Positions 1-6,113 of a stretch of DNA of 7,310 bases are shown one piece after another. The notes beneath the pieces are model-generated. The model did no database searches. It was not told the origin of the DNA and was given only the letters and a program-made list of their open reading frames with translations. Both the position numbers and the translations under genes were made by a program. This DNA is from B1SED10-225 sp964501415 (GTDB taxonomy: Bacteria > Bacillota_I > Bacilli_A > Izemoplasmatales > Izemoplasmataceae): contig CAZCSL010000035.1 in the NCBI GenBank assembly GCA_964501415.1, positions 1 to 7,310 of the forward strand, read 5' to 3'. Positions within the stretch are counted from its first letter, which is position 1. Each line of letters starts with the position of its first letter.

Positions 1-48
1 CCTGTTATGAAGTGTGACAATTGCACGCATTTGCTTTAGGCTTTAAGT

Positions 49-57
49 AAAGGAGGT
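49..57 (+). promoter_or_regulatory. Ribosome binding site of ssb
   Basis: AAAGGAGGT is a near-perfect complement of the 3' end of 16S rRNA, 4 nt before the ATG at 62. I see no convincing promoter in bases 1-48, so the promoter probably lies upstream of the window or the gene is read from an upstream gene. Confidence 0.85.
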
Positions 58-61
58 AAGT

Positions 62-400
62 ATGGTAAATCAAGTTGTTTTAGTGGGAAGGTTAGTATCT
101 GACCCTCAACTCAAAAGTCTAGAAGATGGTAGAAAAGTTGCCAACACGACTTTAGCCTTGCAAAGAACCTTTAAAAACAAGCATTCTGATACGTATGAAA
201 CCGACTTTATCAAATGTACGTTATGGAGTGGTATCGCAGAAAACACCGCTCAATATTGTAAAAAAGGTGATACGGTCGGCATTAAAGGAAGACTCGCGCA
301 AAAGTATTACGAACTTAATGAGGAGAAGTCGTTTTCCTATCCTGAGGTCATCGTTGAAAAAATTAGTTTTATCAACCGCAACAAAACCACCAACCCTTAA
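62..400 (+). CDS. ssb: Single-stranded DNA-binding protein, short SsbB-like form
   Basis: OB-fold protein that coats single-stranded DNA during replication, repair or DNA uptake. The 112 residues show the family pattern: NQVVLVGRL at 3-11, DP at 14-15, VANTTLAL at 26-33, DFIKCTLW at 48-55, then KKGDTVGIKGRL at 67-78 and EVIVEKISFI at 95-104. The fold ends almost at the stop, so the usual Gly/Pro/Gln-rich linker and the acidic DDDIPF-type tip that recruits partner proteins are absent. Replicative SSBs are usually about 150-175 residues. The length resembles Bacillus SsbB (YwpH), which also lacks the tail and acts with the competence machinery. The flanks are not rpsF and rpsR, the usual home of the replicative ssb, so a second, paralogous SSB is likely. 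The family is clear; the SsbB role is inferred. Confidence 0.95.
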   Translation: MVNQVVLVGRLVSDPQLKSLEDGRKVANTTLALQRTFKNKHSDTYETDFIKCTLWSGIAENTAQYCKKGDTVGIKGRLAQKYYELNEEKSFSYPEVIVEKISFINRNKTTNP

Positions 401-408
401 TCCCCCTG

Positions 409-440
409 CAAAAACGTCTTGGATTTCCAAGGCGTTTTTG
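409..440 (+). terminator. Intrinsic terminator after ssb
   Basis: Arms 409-422 and 427-440 form a 14-bp hairpin with one G-U pair around the loop ATTT (423-426). A run of five A opens the left arm and a run of five T closes the right arm, so it could work in both directions. It starts 8 nt after the ssb stop and separates ssb from the thyA unit. Confidence 0.85.
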
Positions 441-462
441 ACTACAATAAAGGACTCAGTTA

Positions 463-471
463 TGGTATAAT
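463..471 (+). promoter_or_regulatory. Extended -10 promoter of the thyA operon
   Basis: TGGTATAAT combines a perfect TATAAT (466-471) with the TG extension one base before it. The -35 at 17-bp spacing (443-448, TACAAT) is poor. A better TTGACT (438-443) lies too far upstream with a 22-bp spacer and overlaps the terminator stem. Transcription would begin near 478, giving a leader of about 17 nt. Confidence 0.8.
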
Positions 472-481
472 ATAAAAAACC

Positions 482-488
482 GGAGGTG
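482..488 (+). promoter_or_regulatory. Ribosome binding site that fixes the thyA start
   Basis: GGAGGTG lies 8 nt (counted from GGAGG) before the ATG at 495. The longer in-frame GTG at 486-488 is part of this site itself and cannot be the start. Confidence 0.85.
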
Positions 489-494
489 TTATTT

Positions 495-1373
495 ATGGAG
501 GCATATTTGGATTTTTTAGACCATATAATGACCCATGGAAAACCGAAAGATGATCGCACGAAAACCGGAACGATTTCAACGTTTGGCTATCAAATGCGAT
601 TTGATTTAAGTGAAGGCTTTCCACTTGTTACCACAAAGAAAGTTCATTTAAAAAGCGTCATTCATGAATTGTTATGGTTTATCGAAGGAAGCACCAACAT
701 TAGACCGCTAGTGTTAAACGGGGTGCGGATTTGGAATGAATGGCCTTTTCAGAAATATAAACAAAGCGATGCGTATCAAGGCGAAACCATACATACGTTT
801 ATCGAAAAGATTAAAGACGATCCCGCCTTTGCGGATAAATGGGGAGATTTAGGTCCCGTTTATGGCGCTCAGTGGCGTAACTTTGAAGGCAAAGAGCAGA
901 GCCGAGATCAATTAAAATGGTTATTAAATGAAATGCGTCAAAACCCAAACTCTAGACGCTTGATTTTAAGCAGTTGGAATCCGCCCTTAATCGATCAAAT
1001 GGCTTTGCCACCATGCCACACGCTCATACAATTTTATATTCATGATAACCAACTCTCATGTCAGCTTTATCAACGTAGTGCCGATGCGTTTTTAGGCGTA
1101 CCATTCAATATCGCTTCTTACGCCCTTTTGACGTTGATGATTGCCCAGGTCATGGGCTTAGAACCAAAAGAATTTATTCACAGTATCGGCGATGCGCATA
1201 TTTACAATGACCATATCGAGCAAGTACGCTTGCAATTGAGCCGCAAACCCTATCAGAAACCGAAGATGCGGCTTAATCCAAACGTAAAAGACTTATTTTC
1301 ATTTAGCTATGATGACTTTACCCTTGAGGCTTACCAGTCTCATCCAACCATCAAAGGGAAGGTGAGTGTCTAA
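495..1373 (+). CDS. thyA: Thymidylate synthase (ThyA)
   Basis: Converts dUMP to dTMP in the cytoplasm, using methylene-tetrahydrofolate as both carbon donor and reductant. The 292 residues carry the family landmarks: Arg21 in the DDRTKTGT loop, the GFPLVTTKK strand (41-49), the Arg154-Arg155 phosphate-binding pair, the nucleophile Cys174 in MALPPCHT, QLYQRSADAFLGVPFNIASY (190-209) with Asn205, and HIY (235-237). Relative to the 264-residue E. coli enzyme there are about 30 extra residues near 86-114, placed where the Lactobacillus casei enzyme has its larger insertion. The ATG at 495 is chosen because the GTG 9 nt upstream lies inside the ribosome binding site. It is the first gene of a four-gene unit; its TAA stop shares one base with the next ATG (TAATG). 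Regulation beyond the promoter is not evident. Confidence 0.98.
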   Translation: MEAYLDFLDHIMTHGKPKDDRTKTGTISTFGYQMRFDLSEGFPLVTTKKVHLKSVIHELLWFIEGSTNIRPLVLNGVRIWNEWPFQKYKQSDAYQGETIHTFIEKIKDDPAFADKWGDLGPVYGAQWRNFEGKEQSRDQLKWLLNEMRQNPNSRRLILSSWNPPLIDQMALPPCHTLIQFYIHDNQLSCQLYQRSADAFLGVPFNIASYALLTLMIAQVMGLEPKEFIHSIGDAHIYNDHIEQVRLQLSRKPYQKPKMRLNPNVKDLFSFSYDDFTLEAYQSHPTIKGKVSV

Positions 1374-1855
1374 TGATTGCTTTTGTCGTCGCGATGGATC
1401 AAAAAGGCTTAATCGGCAAGGATGGCGCTTTGCCCTGGCATTATCCCAAAGATTTGGCGTTTTTTAAATCCTTGACGCTCAATGAACGTGTGCTGATGGG
1501 CAGAAAAACCTATGATGCGATCTTAAAACAACTTGGACGTCCCTTACCAAGACGGGAGAATATCGTTTTAACGACGCAAGCCAAACGTTTTGAAGGCGCG
1601 AAAGTCATCCATGATTTACCCGCTTATTTAGAGACCATTCCTAAGGATATGAACCTTTTTGTCATTGGAGGAAAAACCGTTTTTGAGGCCGCTATGCCTT
1701 ATGTTGATAAATTATACATTACGCATATACAAAAGACCTTTGAAGGCGATACTTATTTTCCTAAACTGGATTATTCACAGTTTAATCTCATCGATAAAAA
1801 AATAGATGGAGACTTGATTTTTGCCACTTACAGGCGTAAGGAGAAACCGTTATGA
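1373..1855 (+). CDS. dfrA: Dihydrofolate reductase
   Basis: Reduces dihydrofolate to tetrahydrofolate with NADPH, regenerating the folate oxidised by thymidylate synthase. The 160 residues are typical of chromosomal bacterial enzymes. Visible motifs are the N-terminal strand MIAFVVAMD, IG at 14-15, LPWHYPKDL (20-28) with the catalytic acid Asp27, MGRKTYD (42-48), GRPLPRREN (55-63), the NADPH-binding VIGG at 97-100, and EGDTYFP (124-130). Arg60 replaces the Gly often found in GRPLPGR. A site GAAGGTGAG at 1358-1366, inside the end of thyA, precedes the ATG. It begins in the thyA stop (TAATG) and ends in TGA inside the start of the acyltransferase gene (ATGA), so translational coupling of the three genes is likely. 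Also called folA or dfr; the symbol is a convention. Confidence 0.97.
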   Translation: MIAFVVAMDQKGLIGKDGALPWHYPKDLAFFKSLTLNERVLMGRKTYDAILKQLGRPLPRRENIVLTTQAKRFEGAKVIHDLPAYLETIPKDMNLFVIGGKTVFEAAMPYVDKLYITHIQKTFEGDTYFPKLDYSQFNLIDKKIDGDLIFATYRRKEKPL

Positions 1856-2673
1856 TTACGTCACTGTTCATGATGTTATGGTTTCTAATGACGCTTTTGT
1901 TTGTTTATCTGTTTGAGGCTTTTGTGCTAACTTGGATGAGCCCTTTGTTTTGGCTGTTGGCTGTTTTAATAAGCTTTGTGCTCAATTTGGCTTGGGTCGT
2001 GTTGTTATTAGTGATTTGGCCCTTGTTTCAGCGCGGTGAACAACCCCATAACCTGCGCAATCATCATCTCGCTCATGGGGTGATGAAGTTGGTAATAAAG
2101 CTCTTGCGCGTTAAACTGCATGTCAGTGGGACTGAAAACATACCAAAGACACAGTTTGTCTTGGTAGGGAATCATCAAAGTAATTATGATATTATTGGCA
2201 TAAAACCCTTCATCCATGACCAACCCATGGTATTCATTGCCAAAAAGCAACTGTTTTCTTGGCCTGTTGTGGGGCCTTATGTTAAACTGCTTGGCAACAT
2301 TCCGATTAACCGCATGACCGATAGAAGTGCTATCGAAGCGATTATTGGCGGCATCAATAGATACAAAGAAGGTTTAAGCTTAGCCGTTTTTCCTGAAGGC
2401 AAACGATCGCACGGTAACGACATGATCGATTTCAAACCGGGTGCTTTCAAACTTGCGATGAAACCAAACGCGCCCATATTGGTCACTAGCATTTACAACT
2501 TTCATCGTATTTGGCGTGGTTGGCCTTTTAAAACGACTCATGCTTATATCCATTTTCACCCCGTGATAGAACCAAAATCTTATGCACAAAAAAATACTCA
2601 GGTTTTAGCTAAAGAAGTTAAACAAATCATTCAAGATAAACTAGATGAATTTGCAAAGATAAGCCCGCATTAA
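1852..2673 (+). CDS. plsC: 1-acyl-sn-glycerol-3-phosphate acyltransferase (PlsC family)
   Basis: Membrane enzyme that adds the second acyl chain to lysophosphatidic acid to make phosphatidic acid, an early step in phospholipid synthesis. The 273 residues start with two hydrophobic segments (about 3-27 and 31-57) followed by RGEQPH, suggesting an N-terminal membrane anchor longer than in compact PlsC proteins. The acyltransferase motifs follow in order: NHQSNYD with His108 and Asp113 (HX4D), GNIPINR at 148-154, FPEGKRS at 180-186 (usually FPEGTRS), and a late APILVTSIYN strand near 207-216. The ATG overlaps the TGA of the reductase gene; TAAGGAG at 1837-1843 is its ribosome binding site. Family assignment is firm, but acyl donor and exact acceptor cannot be read from sequence, so another lysophospholipid acyltransferase remains possible. 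Its place among nucleotide genes is unexplained. Confidence 0.92.
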   Translation: MITSLFMMLWFLMTLLFVYLFEAFVLTWMSPLFWLLAVLISFVLNLAWVVLLLVIWPLFQRGEQPHNLRNHHLAHGVMKLVIKLLRVKLHVSGTENIPKTQFVLVGNHQSNYDIIGIKPFIHDQPMVFIAKKQLFSWPVVGPYVKLLGNIPINRMTDRSAIEAIIGGINRYKEGLSLAVFPEGKRSHGNDMIDFKPGAFKLAMKPNAPILVTSIYNFHRIWRGWPFKTTHAYIHFHPVIEPKSYAQKNTQVLAKEVKQIIQDKLDEFAKISPH

Positions 2674-2699
2674 CCTACTTACATGTAAAGTAAACAATG

Positions 2700-2710
2700 A
2701 AAGGACGTGA
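2700..2710 (+). promoter_or_regulatory. Ribosome binding site that fixes the pdp start
   Basis: AAAGGACGTGA matches the ideal AAAGGAGGTGA at 10 of 11 positions and ends 4 nt before the ATG at 2715. An in-frame ATG at 2697 lies just upstream of it and has no site of its own. Confidence 0.8.
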
Positions 2711-2714
2711 TTAT

Positions 2715-4007
2715 ATGCGCATGGTAGACATTATTGAAAAAAAACGTGATAACCATCCCTTGAACCAACAAGAAATTGATTATTTTGTGCAAGGCTATAC
2801 TAAGGGTGATATTCCTGATTACCAAATCAGTAGCTTAATGATGGCCATTTATTTTAACGGCATGAATGATGAAGAAGCCACCCATTTTACCGAGGCGGTA
2901 CTCAATAGTGGGACGATTATTGATTTAAGTGGTATTGAAGGTATTAAAGTAGACAAACACTCAACGGGGGGTGTCGGGGATAAGACGACCTTAGTCTTAG
3001 GTCCCCTAGTGGCATCTTGTGGGGCTAAGTTTGCCAAGCTTAGTGGCCGCGGCTTAGGGCATACAGGCGGCACCCTAGACAAACTTGAAAGCATTCCTGG
3101 GTTCAATATCGATCTATCGAATGAACGCTTCTTAAATCAAGTAAACGACATAGGCTTAGCCGTAGCGGGCCAAACCGAAGCCCTAGCGCCCGCCGATAAA
3201 AAGCTTTATGCCTTACGGGATGTAACGGCAACCGTCCCATCGATTCCTTTGATTGCGGCCAGTATCATGTCAAAGAAACTAGCTTCTGGAGCCGATGTCA
3301 TCGTTTTGGATGTCAAGATTGGTGAAGGCGCCTTTATGAAAACGCTCGATGATGCGAGAGAATTATCAAGAATCATGGTTAAAATTGGAGAAAACTTTAA
3401 TAAAAAAGTCGTCGCCTTCATCACCGATATGGCAGAACCTCTCGGCTACGCCGTTGGAAACAAACTTGAAGTGTTAGAAGCGATTCGCACCTTACAAGGC
3501 AATGGCCCTCAAGATTTACAAACGCTATGTACCGAAATAGGCGCTTATTTGGTGCATGGCGCAGGCATCGTTTCTAGCATTGCACAAGCGCGTGAGATGA
3601 TTGAAAAGAAAGTCTCATCGCTAGAAGCGTTCGACAAACTTAAAAGCTTGATTAAAGCTCAAGACGGCACTTATCCAGATATCAATGACTATATTCATGC
3701 CAAGCATATTATCGCGGTCAAAAGCGAAAGCAGTGGCTATGTTAAAAACTTAAATGCGCTTGATATTGGGCTTAGCGCCATGCGACTTGGCGCAGGCAGA
3801 GAAACCAAAGAGGATAAAATCGATACCGATGTGGGCATTGTCTTGAACAAAAAAGTCGGTGACAAAGTAGAAAAAGGCGAAGAATTGGCTTATATCTATA
3901 ACAATAAAGAAGACATCACCGACGAGATTAAAACCGTTTTAAATGCCTTTGAAATTAGCGAGACGATCCAAGAGAAAAAGACCTTGATTTATGAAATCAT
4001 TGATTAA
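2715..4007 (+). CDS. pdp: Pyrimidine-nucleoside phosphorylase
   Basis: Phosphorolyses uridine, thymidine and deoxyuridine to the free base and (deoxy)ribose-1-phosphate. The 430 residues match the Bacillus enzymes in length, and the start MRMVDII is the one seen there, supporting the ATG at 2715 over 2697. The phosphate-binding loop KHSTGGVGD is at 81-89, the family signature SGRGLGHTGGTLDKLE at 110-125, and the base-binding residues Arg168, Ser183 and Lys187 are in place. Lys108, where the thymidine-specific E. coli DeoA has Met, favours the broad-specificity enzyme over a strict thymidine phosphorylase (from memory of the structures). The C-terminal domain (about 335-430), with VGDKVEKGEELAYIY near 381-395, is complete. 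It lies 41 nt after plsC with no terminator or clear promoter between, so it is probably the last gene of the thyA unit. Confidence 0.95.
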   Translation: MRMVDIIEKKRDNHPLNQQEIDYFVQGYTKGDIPDYQISSLMMAIYFNGMNDEEATHFTEAVLNSGTIIDLSGIEGIKVDKHSTGGVGDKTTLVLGPLVASCGAKFAKLSGRGLGHTGGTLDKLESIPGFNIDLSNERFLNQVNDIGLAVAGQTEALAPADKKLYALRDVTATVPSIPLIAASIMSKKLASGADVIVLDVKIGEGAFMKTLDDARELSRIMVKIGENFNKKVVAFITDMAEPLGYAVGNKLEVLEAIRTLQGNGPQDLQTLCTEIGAYLVHGAGIVSSIAQAREMIEKKVSSLEAFDKLKSLIKAQDGTYPDINDYIHAKHIIAVKSESSGYVKNLNALDIGLSAMRLGAGRETKEDKIDTDVGIVLNKKVGDKVEKGEELAYIYNNKEDITDEIKTVLNAFEISETIQEKKTLIYEIID

Positions 4008-4012
4008 AGCTT

Positions 4013-4044
4013 AAAACCACAGGCTGAGGCTTGTGGTTTTTTTT
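4013..4044 (+). terminator. Intrinsic terminator after pdp
   Basis: Arms 4013-4024 and 4029-4040 pair over 12 bp with one G-U pair around the loop TGAG. Eight T follow from 4037 to 4044. It starts 5 nt after the pdp stop and closes the thyA-pdp unit. Confidence 0.93.
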
Positions 4045-4134
4045 GGCTTTATGATGCAAAAGATAAAAAAATTATAAATAAGCTTACAATTTAGAAGCTT
4101 TCTGTTTTGCTCTATAGGTTTACATAAATCGATA

Positions 4135-4143
4135 TGATAGAAT
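4135..4143 (+). promoter_or_regulatory. Probable extended -10 promoter of the metal ATPase gene
   Basis: TGATAGAAT is an extended -10 (TAGAAT at 4138-4143). The -35 at 17-bp spacing (4115-4120, TAGGTT) is weak. An overlapping TATGAT (4133-4138) is an alternative -10. The start would be near 4150. The rest of the 4045-4134 spacer is AT-rich, with two AAGCTT copies (4080-4085, 4095-4100) and an ATTATAA half-site (4071-4077). Confidence 0.5.
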
Positions 4144-4156
4144 GAATGTAACGTTA

Positions 4157-4165
4157 GGGGAGGTG
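4157..4165 (+). promoter_or_regulatory. Ribosome binding site that fixes the ATPase start
   Basis: GGGGAGGTG, with core GGAGG at 4159-4163, lies 8 nt before the ATG at 4172. The in-frame ATG at 4142 overlaps the proposed -10 box and has no such site before it, so the 10 extra residues it would add are unlikely to be made. Confidence 0.85.
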
Positions 4166-4171
4166 GGCCGC

Positions 4172-6013
4172 ATGAAAAGTCAAGTTTGGTATGAAACCTT
4201 ATTTGCGCTAATCGCGATTAGTTTAATCATCAGTGCTTTTATTCTAGATTATATCTTTGAGACATCAACCCTAGCGATTGGGTTATTTGCGGTTGCCTTT
4301 TTAGTCGGGGGCTATTATAAAGCGCGCCTTGGTCTTAAAGACACCCTTGCAGAAAAGCGTTTGAACGTGGAATTTTTAATGATTATTGCGGCTTTGGGCG
4401 CGTTTGTGACGGGCAATTATTCAGAAGGTGCCATTTTAATTTTGATTTTTTCCATCAGTGGGGTTTTAGAGTCTTTCGCCAATGCAAAAAGTGAAAAAGC
4501 GCTTAAATCTTTGCTTAATCTCGCGCCCGAAAAAGCGATTCGCTACGAAAATAATCAAGAAGAGGAAATAGCGCTTGAAGCGGTTGAACAAAACGATATT
4601 TTGATTGTAAAAGTCGGCCAAAAAGTCCCGGTTGATGGGGTGATTATCAAGGGTTCAACGGGCATTGACCAAGCCGCCATCACCGGAGAGTTTGTCCCGG
4701 CATACAAACATAAAGGAGATAAGGTTTTTGCCGGCGCTATCAATTTAGAAGCGACGATTCTAATTAAAGCGAGCAAAAACGCAAAAGACTCCGTCATTCA
4801 AAAGATTATTGCGTTCGTACAAAAGGCGCAAAATGACTTACCCAAAACCGAAACCCGCATTAAAAAGTTTGAGCGGACTTACGTGTATGTCATTATTGCC
4901 TTGGCCATCTTAACGATGATTGTGCCAAGTTGGCTTGGGTTACTGACGCCCTCAGAAGCCATTTACCGCGGCATTATTGTCTTGGTTGTCGGCTCACCAT
5001 GTGCCTTAGTCGCATCCGTGTCGCCGGCGGTTTTATCCGCGTTATCCAATGGTTCAAGACATCATATTTTAATCAAGGGTGGCTCAAAACTTGAGGCTTT
5101 AAACGATATTCAAGCGGTAATATTTGATAAGACCGGGACGATTACAACCGGCGAGCCTAAAGTGGTCTTTATCGAGCACATAAGCGATGATGAGCAAACC
5201 CTTAAAGACATTGTTTATACGCTTGAAAATCAGTCCAATCATCCGCTGGCCAAAGCGATTAGAGACTATTTGAAACGTGATGCTAAGCTCCTTAACATCG
5301 AAACGCAAGAAAAACCAGGTTTAGGTATGAGTGCGAAAATTGATGAATCTATTTGGCAAGTGGGCCGCTTTGAGGCTAAAATTGAAGCACCCTTGTCTTT
5401 AAAACGAACCAAAGCTTTAAATCAAGGCCTTAGCTGTGTCGATGTCGTTAAGGATGGCAATGTGGTTGGCTTCATCACGCTAAAAGATACGATTAGAAAA
5501 CCGGTACAAGATATGATAGATGGCTTATCAAACCGTGGTATCACCAGTATCATGATGACCGGGGATAATGATGCCACGGCGCGTAATATGGCTAGGGATA
5601 TCGGCATTGAAAAAGTGCATAGTGAGTGTTACCCAGAAGACAAAGTGAAAATTGCGCAACAAGCGCAAAAACAATACGGAAAGATTTTGATGATCGGAGA
5701 TGGCATCAACGATGCACCTGCCTTGGCCATCGCCGATGTGGCCATTGCGATGGGCACCGGGACCGATGTTTCCTTAGAAACCTCTGATATCGTGTTTATC
5801 GATGATAATCTTTCTAACTTAAATAGAGTTTTTGATTTAGCCAAGCGCCTGCGCTTTATCGTCAGGCTGAATATCACGCTTTCCATCGCGGTTATTGCCT
5901 TATTGATGGTGGGTAATTTCGTGGGCCGCGTCAATTTACCTTTTGGGGTGCTGGTGCATGAGATTTCAACGGTTACGGTGATTTTGAATAGTTTAAGATT
6001 GCTTTTTAAATAG
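4172..6013 (+). CDS. P1B-type transition-metal efflux ATPase (ZosA/PfeT-like)
   Basis: Membrane pump that uses ATP to export a divalent transition metal. The 613 residues hold hydrophobic segments near 9-27, 33-48, 66-82, 86-104, 237-257, 264-284, 562-583 and 588-610, suggesting eight helices. Catalytic motifs: TGE at 171-173 (actuator), phosphorylated Asp319 in DKTGT, the HP pair at 357-358, TGDN at 463-466 and GDGINDAPAL at 509-518. The sixth helix has Ser275-Pro276-Cys277 instead of the CPC of copper, zinc and cadmium pumps; the last helix has HEIST at 596-600. There is no N-terminal CXXC or His-rich metal-binding domain. SPC plus HE in the last helix points to the P1B-4 group (cobalt, zinc, iron), where Bacillus PfeT (ZosA) exports Fe(II). 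The metal is inferred, not proven. No clear terminator follows. Confidence 0.93.
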   Translation: MKSQVWYETLFALIAISLIISAFILDYIFETSTLAIGLFAVAFLVGGYYKARLGLKDTLAEKRLNVEFLMIIAALGAFVTGNYSEGAILILIFSISGVLESFANAKSEKALKSLLNLAPEKAIRYENNQEEEIALEAVEQNDILIVKVGQKVPVDGVIIKGSTGIDQAAITGEFVPAYKHKGDKVFAGAINLEATILIKASKNAKDSVIQKIIAFVQKAQNDLPKTETRIKKFERTYVYVIIALAILTMIVPSWLGLLTPSEAIYRGIIVLVVGSPCALVASVSPAVLSALSNGSRHHILIKGGSKLEALNDIQAVIFDKTGTITTGEPKVVFIEHISDDEQTLKDIVYTLENQSNHPLAKAIRDYLKRDAKLLNIETQEKPGLGMSAKIDESIWQVGRFEAKIEAPLSLKRTKALNQGLSCVDVVKDGNVVGFITLKDTIRKPVQDMIDGLSNRGITSIMMTGDNDATARNMARDIGIEKVHSECYPEDKVKIAQQAQKQYGKILMIGDGINDAPALAIADVAIAMGTGTDVSLETSDIVFIDDNLSNLNRVFDLAKRLRFIVRLNITLSIAVIALLMVGNFVGRVNLPFGVLVHEISTVTVILNSLRLLFK

Positions 6014-6047
6014 ATAATTAACAAAACAGCCTTTAATGCAAGAAAGA

Positions 6048-6076
6048 TAGGCAATGCTTAAAGACTATGGTAAAAT
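6048..6076 (+). promoter_or_regulatory. Promoter of the VOC gene
   Basis: TAGGCA (6048-6053, 4 of 6 matches to TTGACA), a 17-bp spacer and TAAAAT (6071-6076) preceded by TG make a reasonable extended -10 promoter, with a start near 6083. A bulged inverted repeat (6031-6039 with 6056-6063) brackets the -35 box; with no T-run it is not a convincing terminator for the ATPase gene. Confidence 0.6.
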
Positions 6077-6097
6077 AGAATTGTAAGTATGCTTAAT

Positions 6098-6108
6098 AAG
6101 GAAGGTGA
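6098..6108 (+). promoter_or_regulatory. Ribosome binding site that fixes the VOC gene start
   Basis: AAGGAAGGTGA lies 5 nt before the ATG at 6114. The in-frame GTG at 6105 is inside this site, so the three residues it would add are not expected. Confidence 0.8.
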
Positions 6109-6113
6109 AAATA

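Noticed and set aside
1..39. An open frame PVMKCDNCTHLL followed by TAG at the left edge, possibly the tail of an upstream gene
   Set aside because: Twelve codons are too few to recognise; another frame also ends nearby (TGA at 15-17), so the true upstream gene end cannot be decided.
195..470. A 91-codon plus-strand frame inside ssb
   Set aside because: Out of frame with the clear SSB gene, runs through the terminator and resembles nothing known.
221..559. A 112-codon open frame on the minus strand across the ssb end and thyA start
   Set aside because: It spans a terminator, promoter and ribosome binding site of the plus strand, resembles no family, and is a shadow of ssb and thyA.
4045..4171. 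A metal-sensing riboswitch (NiCo or yybP-ykoY type) before the ATPase
   Set aside because: The predicted transcript starts near 4150, leaving about 22 nt of leader, and the spacer has none of the conserved helices or an attenuator.
5629..6054. A 141-codon open frame on the minus strand opposite the end of the metal ATPase
   Set aside because: Low-complexity, Lys/Ser/Thr-rich shadow of a strongly conserved gene, with no recognisable domain.
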